A stretch of 20,269 nt of DNA from JACQNR01 sp049515175 (GTDB taxonomy: Bacteria > Acidobacteriota > Terriglobia > UBA7540): contig JBEKUI010000049.1 in NCBI GenBank assembly GCA_049515175.1, positions 1-20,269 on the forward strand, read 5' to 3'. Shown here piece by piece: positions 13,702 through 20,269 of this stretch. The translations under genes and the position numbers were made by a program. The notes under the pieces are model-generated. The model did no database searches, was not told the origin of the DNA, and was given only the letters and a program-made list of their open reading frames with translations. Every line of letters starts with the position of its first letter. Positions within the stretch are counted from its first letter, which is position 1.

Positions 13702-14835
13702 ATGCCAGGGACACGGTCGAAATTCCGTCGCTTGTACATCCTGCTGGGCGTCGTGCTCCTCGCGCTGGCGGCCTTCCCCGGCGCGAGCCTGTATTACGAG
13801 TACTCGGGCGGGAAGTCCTGCATCCGATGCCATGAAATCTGGCAGCCCTACACCGATTGGCGAACCTCCACCCATCGCAGCGTGCCGTGCTCAGGCTGTC
13901 ACGGCGAAGTGTTTACCCTCGACGCCGGATTCCATCTCAACAATATCCACCGGCTTGTCGCCCACTTGCGCGGGGAGGTTCCAGAGCGCGTGCGGCTCAA
14001 GAATGAGCAACTCTTTCAGACGGTGGAACGCTGTCAGAAATGCCATGAGGAGGAGTATGCCGACTGGAAAGCGGGCCCGCACAGCTCCACCTATGCCAGG
14101 ATTTTTCTGGACGAAAAGCACAACAAGAAGCAGTTGTTGATGGATGACTGCCTGCGCTGCCACGGCATGAACTTCGACGGAGCGATCCGCGATCTGGTCA
14201 CGCCCATCAGCACCTCCGGCCCGTGGAAGCTACTCGACCCCAAGCTCGCCAACCGCCCGGCAGTACCGTGCCTGGCGTGCCACCACACGCATCACGAGGG
14301 CGCGCCGTTGGAAAAGCCGGCGACGCGGGAATCGGTTCCCGGCGCCGCCCAGGAGATCGAACGGCCTTCGCTGGGCTTGTTTGACCGGCGGTCGCTCGAG
14401 CACATTCCGCTCTCCCGTCTGCCGCTTCCTTCCATGCGCGAAGATCGGCGGCTACTCAAGATCAGCCCGGACCAGCGTCAGAGTCTCTGCTATCAGTGCC
14501 ACGCGCCGCTCGCCACCTTCCAGGTTCGCTCCGGCGACGACCGGACGCCGATCGGCATCCACGAAGGAATTAGTTGCCTCTCCTGCCACAGCAAGCATCA
14601 GCAAAACACTCATGCGTCGTGCTCGGGCTGTCATCCCCGCATGTCCAATTGTGGCCTGGATGTCGAGAAGATGGACACGACCTTCAAAGATCCCAAGAGC
14701 CGCCACGACATCCACTTCGCCAAATGCATCGAATGCCACCCCAAGGGCGTACGCCGCCGGCCGCGCGCCGTGGCGGCAATTCCGAAAACCCAGTCTGGCG
14801 CACTCGTTGCCCGCGCCACGCCGCGCCCCCGATAA
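13702..14835 (+). CDS. Membrane-anchored nine-haem cytochrome c
   Basis: The product is 377 residues. Residues about 9-31 form an uncleaved N-terminal membrane anchor (FRRLYILLGVVLLALAAFPG). Nine CxxCH haem c sites follow, with first cysteines at about 40, 63, 111, 150, 190, 263, 292, 307 and 342. The arrangement of an N-terminal anchor followed at once by a haem site resembles NapC/NirT/NrfH-type and related multihaem quinol- or periplasm-facing cytochromes. It lies 101 bases after the GMC gene on the same strand, so it may take electrons from that dehydrogenase and pass them to the respiratory chain; the dedicated cytochrome subunit of classical gluconate dehydrogenase is absent here. The last 28 residues (after CIECH) are Arg/Pro/Ala-rich and look non-structured. 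AGGA at about 13690 serves as a weak ribosome binding site. Confidence 0.85.
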   Translation: MPGTRSKFRRLYILLGVVLLALAAFPGASLYYEYSGGKSCIRCHEIWQPYTDWRTSTHRSVPCSGCHGEVFTLDAGFHLNNIHRLVAHLRGEVPERVRLKNEQLFQTVERCQKCHEEEYADWKAGPHSSTYARIFLDEKHNKKQLLMDDCLRCHGMNFDGAIRDLVTPISTSGPWKLLDPKLANRPAVPCLACHHTHHEGAPLEKPATRESVPGAAQEIERPSLGLFDRRSLEHIPLSRLPLPSMREDRRLLKISPDQRQSLCYQCHAPLATFQVRSGDDRTPIGIHEGISCLSCHSKHQQNTHASCSGCHPRMSNCGLDVEKMDTTFKDPKSRHDIHFAKCIECHPKGVRRRPRAVAAIPKTQSGALVARATPRPR

Positions 14836-14872
14836 AGCCCGCCGCCATCCACTCGCAGGAAAGACAAGCCGA

Positions 14873-16990
14873 TCAAGCTGACTTCCACCCTAAAGGGTCC
14901 GCAACCCGCTTGAACTTCGCAGCGGAGTCCAGCCGGCGATAGACCTCTTCCGCCCAGTCGTAGGTGGGCGGAACGTCGCCGACGAGAACGACTTCCGTGG
15001 GGTGGAGCAGGCCCGCAACGTAGGGCAGGTCGGTGATGCGCAGGCAATTGAGCATTTCAATCGCCGCGCCGCGCCCGTCGCGTTGGCTGGGAGCGTTCTG
15101 TGTAGCTGGAGGATTCTGGAGAAAGATCGGGCTGACGTGTCCGTCGAGCAATGCGACGTAGAGCGCCACCGCGCACATATCGCCTCGGGCTGCAAGCGAA
15201 ACATGCCGGGCATCGATATGCGGGAGCGAACGCACCGCTTCGAGCGCGCGCAGTGCGTCCCACACCCACATGCTGGCAAGAGTGCGGCCGGTCCAGGCGC
15301 TGGCCCGACGCAGGTGCCAGTTGAGTTGATCGCTCCAGGCGGTTTCGCCCGTGCCGCGCGGCTCAACTATGACTTTGGCCCAAGGCACTTGCAGGCGCCC
15401 GAGGAATTCCTCGCTCTCGCCCGCCGTCCCGTCCGGACGGCGTTCGCCGGGGGAGCGCAGCGCCACCACGGCGGGCGCCGGAGTTCGGGCCGGCTCACGC
15501 ACGGTCCATCCGCCACGCAAGCGCCAGCCCTCCTCGGACGTGAACGCAAAGCGCGCGCCTTGACTCCCGTTGTCAGGAGCAAACTCGCACTCTACTTGTG
15601 TGTCCAAAGGCGGCGGCGATTGCGGGAAGGCGCGGAAGGATTTTTCCCGAAGTTCAGCGATGATCCGGTTTCGCGCCTTGGCGTGCGAAGTCGTGTCTGC
15701 GATTTCCGGCGGGGAGGCAACTGCGATGAGCGTGTCCTGGATCGTGGGCACGCGGTTGTCGGCCGGGCCGCCATTCACGTACACCCGCAGCGTCGCTTCG
15801 CTCTCCAGTTTGGCGGAGTCGAGTTCGATGTCCCCGATTTCGCTGGGAGGAACCGCCTTCCCCTGGAGGTGTCTGAGGAACCAAGCAAGAATTTCTTTGC
15901 GCGAGCGCTGGTGATAGCCGTGACCTCCGGGAGTAGTCACGAGGCGGAGATTCTGGCTGGCGCCCAGGGTTGCGTAGATCCGCTCGACCTGCGTGTGGAC
16001 TTCACGAATGGCGTCGATAGTGAAGATTGGATCGTGGTCGGCGGAGGCAATCATCAAGGCGCGCGGCGCGATCAGCGCCCCGAGGTCCGCGAGATCCCAG
16101 CCATAGATGTTGTTCCACCACATGCAGTCGCAGTGGCCGTCCACCGTGAGGTCGGCGATGTGCGAGGCGAGCGTGGCCGTGCCACAGACTGGCGCCGCCG
16201 CTTTGATCCTTTCATCGGCCGCGGCCACCCACCAGCTCGCCGCCCCACCACCGGAAATGCCCGTGATTCCTAGGCGGCTGGCCTCCACCTCCGCGCGCTC
16301 CGAAAGGAGGTCGAGCCCGCGGATGCCGTTCAGGCACTCGATCCCCGCGGACGTGTAGCCGCGGCTGTACCAATGAAACCATCCTTCGTAGTATGGCCCG
16401 TGATGGTAGCCGCGCGCCTCGCCCAATTGGACGGTGTCCACTGCCAGGCAAACGAAGCCCAGCTCAGCGAAGCGGCGCGGATGCGCTTGGTAATGAACCT
16501 TCTGCGTGGGCGAGTGTCCGCAAACATAGAGCACACCCGGCGCGCGTGCGGTCAGATTCTTCGGGACGTAGAGGTTGCCCGTGACGTACAACTTGGGCAG
16601 GCTTTCGTAGTAGAGCTTCTCGATGCGATATTGCGGGCGCTCGACGACTCCGGTGACCTTGACGTTGAGTGGCGGGCGCTGGGGTCCCGCAAGCACAACA
16701 TCCATCCCCATCATTTCGAGATATTGCCGGCGTCGCTCGGGCAGCAGGCGCTTCCACGTGGCAGCGTCCGAATAGTCCGCGAGCGCACGATCGGTCATGC
16801 GCCGCGCCTCGCGCGAGAGATACCCGCGGATGCTGATGCTGAATTGACGCGCCGTGTCCGGCGCAGCGCCGCTCACGCGACTCGCCGGGCCACCGTTGGG
16901 CAGTAACCCGGCGGCAGGCAGGCGGCCTGCGGTCCCGGCGCCCACTGCAGCCGTCGTCGCCTGAATGAACCTGCGCCGCGAAATGGCCAT
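14873..16990 (-). CDS. Tat-exported two-domain alpha/beta hydrolase, acetylxylan-esterase type
   Basis: The product is 705 residues. The ATG at 16990 has GGAGG six bases upstream (16997-17001 on the + strand). Residues 1-29 are a Tat signal (SRRRFIQATTAAVGAG). Residues about 100-380 are a complete alpha/beta hydrolase domain: GVLYVCGHSPTQKVHYQAHP, nucleophile Ser246 in GITGISGGGAASW, Asp318 in ASADHDPIF, and His357 in TTPGGHGYHQ. This is the pattern of acetylxylan esterase/cephalosporin deacetylase-like hydrolases. Residues about 480-705 repeat a hydrolase-like fold (GRLQVPWAKVIVEPRGTGET; SLPHIDARHVSLAARGDM) but the nucleophile motif is lost (AARGDM). The likely substrate is acylated plant oligosaccharide in the periplasm. 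It is the second gene of an operon with the oxidoreductase gene, 49 bases downstream of it, and converges with the cytochrome gene. Confidence 0.8.
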   Translation of the reverse strand: MAISRRRFIQATTAAVGAGTAGRLPAAGLLPNGGPASRVSGAAPDTARQFSISIRGYLSREARRMTDRALADYSDAATWKRLLPERRRQYLEMMGMDVVLAGPQRPPLNVKVTGVVERPQYRIEKLYYESLPKLYVTGNLYVPKNLTARAPGVLYVCGHSPTQKVHYQAHPRRFAELGFVCLAVDTVQLGEARGYHHGPYYEGWFHWYSRGYTSAGIECLNGIRGLDLLSERAEVEASRLGITGISGGGAASWWVAAADERIKAAAPVCGTATLASHIADLTVDGHCDCMWWNNIYGWDLADLGALIAPRALMIASADHDPIFTIDAIREVHTQVERIYATLGASQNLRLVTTPGGHGYHQRSRKEILAWFLRHLQGKAVPPSEIGDIELDSAKLESEATLRVYVNGGPADNRVPTIQDTLIAVASPPEIADTTSHAKARNRIIAELREKSFRAFPQSPPPLDTQVECEFAPDNGSQGARFAFTSEEGWRLRGGWTVREPARTPAPAVVALRSPGERRPDGTAGESEEFLGRLQVPWAKVIVEPRGTGETAWSDQLNWHLRRASAWTGRTLASMWVWDALRALEAVRSLPHIDARHVSLAARGDMCAVALYVALLDGHVSPIFLQNPPATQNAPSQRDGRGAAIEMLNCLRITDLPYVAGLLHPTEVVLVGDVPPTYDWAEEVYRRLDSAAKFKRVADPLGWKSA

Positions 16991-17039
16991 GACACACCTC
17001 CGCTTGAATTTCCACTGACGTTGAATTGGAGCGCTCGCC

Positions 17040-18260
17040 TCAGACTTTGACGTTCAGGCCGTCCTCGTCGAGCACCGCGCGCGTTTTCTTGTGATATGCG
17101 ATGTTGGCGAGATGCAGCGTGCGCACCGCCTGATGGCCGAGTTCGATGGTGGCGTTGGGCTGCTGGCGCGTGCGGACGCATTCGAGAAAATTCTTGATGT
17201 GCGGCGGGGTGCGTGTGAGCCCGCCGGGGAGTTTCTCGATAGTGGGTTCCGGCCGATTCCAGCGCGTGTTGGGCGCCCACGGTTCCTTGTAGAAACGATA
17301 GCCCTCCTCGCAGAGCTCCAGCGTTCCCTCCTGCCCCTGGAAGACAAGTCCCCAGCCGTTCTGGAAGGAGTTCATGTAGGCGAGCGTCCACGTGGCCATG
17401 AATTTCGGATACTCGAACGTGGCGCTGAAGGTGTCGGGCGTCTCGGATGGATGCAACTTGTAAACCGCGCCGTAGCATGTCGCCGCGACGGGCTGCGTCG
17501 CGCCGGTGAACCACTGGATGACGTCGATCAGGTGCGTGCCCTGGTCGGTCATGTTGCCGCCGGAGAAATCCCAGAACCACCGCCAGTTCCGGAACTTGAT
17601 CAACTCGAAGGGTTGTGCCTTGGCGGGCCCGACAAAGCGCGCCCAGTCAAGCTTGTCAACGAGGACGGGCCGGGGCTTGACACTCAAGTTCCAATACCAC
17701 TCGGCGCGAACCAGATTGATCTCGCCGAGCATGCCCTTGTCGATCAGATCCTTGCAATCACGCACCATGGGCGAGCTGCGGCGCTGCATGCCCACCTGCA
17801 CAATGCGATCGGTGGCGCGCACTGCCTTCACCATGTCGGCGCCCTGCTCGATCGACCAGGAGAGCGGCTTCTCGCAGTACGCGTCTTTTCCCGCCTTCAG
17901 CGCATCGATCAGATGATCGTGATGCCAGTGGTCAGGGGTGGCGATCACAACGGCGTCGATGTCCTTGCGGTCGAGCAGTTGGCGATGGTCCTTGTATCCC
18001 TTTGCCTGCGGCCCTGCTATTTCGATCCCGGCATTCATGTTCAGCTCGTAGACGTCGCAGACCGCGGCCCACTCAATGCCCTGGTCTTTGAAGTTGTCCA
18101 TATGTCCGCGGCCCATGCCGCCGGCGCCGATGATGCCCATTACGATGCGGTCGTTAGCTCCGAAGACTCTGCCATTAAAAGAAGGATGGGCAAGAACGCC
18201 GAGTCCGACGGCGGCGCTGCGGCCCAGAAACTTCCTGCGTGTGAGTTCGTGGTTTGACAT
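17040..18260 (-). CDS. Tat-exported Gfo/Idh/MocA-family oxidoreductase
   Basis: I start the gene at the ATG at 18260, giving 406 residues, because GGAGG lies 7 bases upstream (18268-18272 on the + strand) and the next residues form a Tat signal (LTRRKFLGRSAAVGLGVL). The frame extends 37 codons further upstream but that part overlaps the promoter. Residues about 39-50 hold the nucleotide-binding GIIGAGGMG motif; EKP at 130-132 (DAYCEKPLSW) is the conserved catalytic-lysine motif; GGNMTDQGTHLIDV (about 234-247) carries the conserved His of the family. The reaction is an NAD(P)-dependent oxidation or reduction of a sugar or inositol-like compound, with a tightly held cofactor expected for an exported enzyme. 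It is first in an operon with the esterase gene. Substrate cannot be told from the sequence. Confidence 0.9.
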   Translation of the reverse strand: MSNHELTRRKFLGRSAAVGLGVLAHPSFNGRVFGANDRIVMGIIGAGGMGRGHMDNFKDQGIEWAAVCDVYELNMNAGIEIAGPQAKGYKDHRQLLDRKDIDAVVIATPDHWHHDHLIDALKAGKDAYCEKPLSWSIEQGADMVKAVRATDRIVQVGMQRRSSPMVRDCKDLIDKGMLGEINLVRAEWYWNLSVKPRPVLVDKLDWARFVGPAKAQPFELIKFRNWRWFWDFSGGNMTDQGTHLIDVIQWFTGATQPVAATCYGAVYKLHPSETPDTFSATFEYPKFMATWTLAYMNSFQNGWGLVFQGQEGTLELCEEGYRFYKEPWAPNTRWNRPEPTIEKLPGGLTRTPPHIKNFLECVRTRQQPNATIELGHQAVRTLHLANIAYHKKTRAVLDEDGLNVKV

Positions 18261-18289
18261 GATGAAACCTCCGGCGATTGGTGAGGCTG

Positions 18290-18318
18290 ATTCTAGGGGA
18301 GGGAACGGCGGCTGTCCA
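18290..18318 (-). promoter_or_regulatory. Sigma70-type promoter for the oxidoreductase-esterase operon
   Basis: On the - strand TGGACA (18318-18313, five of six consensus -35 positions) is followed after 17 bases by TAGAAT (18295-18290, five of six -10 positions). Transcription would begin near 18283 and reach the GGAGG (18272-18268) and ATG at 18260 after a leader of about 22 bases. This also argues against the upstream-extended start of the oxidoreductase. Confidence 0.65.
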
Positions 18319-18428
18319 GCAGCATCGCGGAGCGGGGCAGGGCTGGCCGAAATTCCCGATTGCGGATACACTCCAGCGCTGGCCGGTGCGGCCGGGCGCG
18401 CGCCGCTCAGCGCCGACCCGAATCCATC

Positions 18429-20036
18429 ATGCGCTCCATCTCGCTCAGTGCTCTTGATTACGCCATCGTTGCCGGATACTTCCTAACGATCCTACTGATC
18501 GGGTATGTGCTCCGCCGGCGCATGGTTTCGACGGAGCAGTTTCTGCTCGCCGGCCGCTCGCTGCCTTCCTGGATCACGGGGATCGCCTTCGTGGCCGCGA
18601 ATTGCGGCGCCCTCGAGATCATGGGGATGATCTCCACCGCCGCCAAGTACGGCGCGCGCGCCAACCATTTCTACTGGCTGGGTGCCATCCCCGCCATGCT
18701 CTTTCTGGCGCTCTTCATGATGCCTATTTACCACCGCAGCCGCGTGCGCAGCGTGCCGGAGTTCCTGAAGCTGCGCTACGGAGAAGCGACGCGGACCTTC
18801 AACGCTCTCTCTTTCGCGACGATGATGATTCTCGTCTCTGGCATCAGCCTCTACGCTATGGCGATCATCCTCGGAGCGCTCGTCGGCTGGAGCTTCACGA
18901 CCAGCGTGCTGGTGGCAGGAGCGGTGGTGCTGATCTACATCGTGCTCGGCGGCCTGACGGCAACCATCTACAACGAGTTTCTCCAGTTCGTGCTCATTGT
19001 GGTGGGACTCTCACCGCTGGTTTACTTTGTCATGCGAGAATTTCACGGTTGGGCGGGACTTACGGCGGCGCTCCCCGTTGATATGCGTCACACCTGGCAG
19101 GGGCTTCCCGTGGCGAGCCCTATGGGCTCGGCCATGGACGGAGTGGGAAATGTTCTGGGGCTGGGATTCGTGTTGAGCTTCGGCTATTGGTGCACGGATT
19201 TCCTGCTCATCCAGCGCGCCCTCGCCGCGAAAGACCTGTCCGCGGCGACAGAGACGCCCCTGATTGGGTCGGTCGTCAAGCTGTTCTTCCCGGCGCTGGT
19301 GGTGCTGCCGGGTCTCGCGGCAGTGGCGCTATTTCCCCAGGAACTGGCGCAGCGCTACGATGTGGCGCTGCCCAACCTGATGGTGCGCTACTACTCGCAC
19401 GGCCTGCTCGGCCTCGGGGTCACGGCGATGCTCGCCAGCTTCATGTCCGGCATGGCGGGTAACATCACGGCCTTCAACACTGTCTGGACCTACGATCTCT
19501 ATCAGGCCCACCTGGCGCGCGGGCGCTCCGACCGCCATTATCTCCTCGTGGGCCGCCTGGCCACGGTCGTCGCCACGGCACTTTCCATAGCCACGGCGTT
19601 CATCGTGCTCAGTTTCAACAATTTGATGGACTACGTGCAGTTGCTCTTTTCCTTCTTCAATGCTCCGCTCTTTGCCACGTTTCTGCTGGGAATGTTCACA
19701 CGCTGGGCGACCCCAGCGGGAGGTTTTGCCGGCCTCGTGGCCGGAACGCTCTCCGCCGGATTGCACTACTTCGCCTATCGCTCGCACTGGCTTCCTTACG
19801 GCAGCGACATGGCGGCGAATTTCTACGGCGCGATCTGCGCCTGGACGGTGTGCTTCCTGGTGACCTGTGGGGTGAGCGCGGTGACGCGGCCCAAGCCCGC
19901 CGCCGAACTCACCGGCCTGGTACACGACGCCGCTTCCAACTCCAGTTCGGCTGGCTTCCCGGCCCGGCGCCGCGCCTGGATTTTCGCCGCCCTCGTCCTG
20001 GCCGCGCTGATTGTCCTGAACTGGATTTTCTACTAA
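18429..20036 (+). CDS. Sodium:solute symporter (SSS family), sugar-type
   Basis: The product is 535 residues from the ATG at 18429; an upstream in-frame ATG at 18360 would add an Arg-rich, non-membrane stretch and is less likely. The protein is hydrophobic throughout with about 13-14 membrane segments. It opens LDYAIVAGYFLTILLIGYVL and then STEQFLLAGRSLPSWITGIA, the characteristic start of SSS transporters, followed by FVAANCGALEIMGM. Further family-typical pieces are AIILGALVGWSFTTSVLVAG, LGGLTATIYNEFLQFVLIV and LASFMSGMAGNITAFNTVWT. The family couples sodium entry to uptake of sugars, inositol, amino acids or acids. Placement divergent from an exported sugar-type oxidoreductase and esterase suggests a sugar substrate. 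No clear Shine-Dalgarno is seen before the start, and only a weak promoter (TACACT near 18367) could be found. Confidence 0.88.
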   Translation: MRSISLSALDYAIVAGYFLTILLIGYVLRRRMVSTEQFLLAGRSLPSWITGIAFVAANCGALEIMGMISTAAKYGARANHFYWLGAIPAMLFLALFMMPIYHRSRVRSVPEFLKLRYGEATRTFNALSFATMMILVSGISLYAMAIILGALVGWSFTTSVLVAGAVVLIYIVLGGLTATIYNEFLQFVLIVVGLSPLVYFVMREFHGWAGLTAALPVDMRHTWQGLPVASPMGSAMDGVGNVLGLGFVLSFGYWCTDFLLIQRALAAKDLSAATETPLIGSVVKLFFPALVVLPGLAAVALFPQELAQRYDVALPNLMVRYYSHGLLGLGVTAMLASFMSGMAGNITAFNTVWTYDLYQAHLARGRSDRHYLLVGRLATVVATALSIATAFIVLSFNNLMDYVQLLFSFFNAPLFATFLLGMFTRWATPAGGFAGLVAGTLSAGLHYFAYRSHWLPYGSDMAANFYGAICAWTVCFLVTCGVSAVTRPKPAAELTGLVHDAASNSSSAGFPARRRAWIFAALVLAALIVLNWIFY

Positions 20037-20269
20037 GGCCCCCCCAAAGTAGCGGTGAGTTTATTTCGTCCGTCAACCGACGGAGGACGCATTTCGGCGG
20101 AGCTGACGTTCTTCCTTTGCCAAGAAGCACGCGAAACGGTTGACAGGACGCCCGCGCACAGGCACGCTGGCGAAGTTGTATGCCTGGATCACCGGGCGAC
20201 AGGGCTCAAATTTCAATATCCACATCCAAGGCGAAAAACTGAACCCGCCTGGGGCGCGCGCGAGCATGA
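20037..20269. other. Unassigned right end of the window
   Basis: No confident gene. A small hairpin TCCGTC AACC GACGGA occurs about 20070-20085. A + strand frame is open from 20107 to the window end and reads in part GTLAKLYAWITGRQGSNFNI; it looks mildly protein-like and could be the 5' part of a gene starting at the TTG at 20140, but there is no good ribosome binding site. A 64-codon - strand frame over the same bases has no support either. Confidence 0.4.

Noticed and set aside
15002..16273. 423-codon + strand frame
   Set aside because: It is opposite the esterase gene with its Ser/Asp/His motifs; no domain features.
17091..18257. 388-codon + strand frame
   Set aside because: It is opposite the Gfo/Idh/MocA gene, whose nucleotide-binding and EKP motifs are unambiguous.

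Overview
The window is GC-rich and looks chromosomal. It probably comes from an Acidobacteriota bacterium (Terriglobia/Bryobacterales-like). This placement is an inference from several traits: Tat-exported GMC dehydrogenase, Gfo/Idh/MocA and esterase proteins, a multihaem cytochrome, a sugar-type SSS symporter, and short degenerate intergenic repeats of a kind I associate with that phylum. No rRNA, tRNA or CRISPR array was seen.

Left part (1-9171, all + strand): a tail module of a siphovirus-like prophage or phage-derived particle. In order it holds the C-terminus of a tape-measure protein (5' end outside the window), a small tail protein, a 59-aa fragment resembling the N-terminus of a tail-hub protein, a 1333-aa protein joining a glycosidase-like helical toroid to a hub-like C-terminus, a 161-aa protein, a 221-aa fibre/baseplate protein, and a 757-aa fibre-like protein with an apparent signal peptide. 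No capsid, terminase, integrase or endolysin gene is visible here.

The most unusual feature is what lies between these genes. Every junction carries a compact repeat, and there are several unrelated families: a 49-nt double hairpin present twice with compensatory stem changes, ATCGG/CCGAT-rich arrays, a GGAAGT-type purine/pyrimidine inverted repeat, and GGATTCA, G-run and GTCAC blocks. The repeats supply stop codons, a start codon and, in the last gene, the coding sequence of the signal peptide.

Middle (9238-10257): two overlapping-operon membrane-anchored hypothetical genes with visibly lower GC and different codon use. They could be a lysis-type cassette or a later insertion. They are followed by a host-like gene for a short exported TonB C-terminal-domain protein with its own promoter and terminator.

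Right part (11345-20036): host metabolism. One + strand cluster encodes a Tat-exported gluconate 2-dehydrogenase subunit 3-like protein, a GMC flavoprotein and a nine-haem membrane-anchored cytochrome c. Together these look like a periplasmic sugar or alcohol dehydrogenase feeding electrons to a haem chain. A convergent - strand operon encodes a Tat-exported Gfo/Idh/MocA oxidoreductase and a Tat-exported two-domain alpha/beta hydrolase of the acetylxylan-esterase type. Divergent from that operon is a sodium:solute symporter. The natural reading is uptake and oxidation of plant-derived sugars or deacylated oligosaccharides. The last 230 bases hold no gene I can assign.
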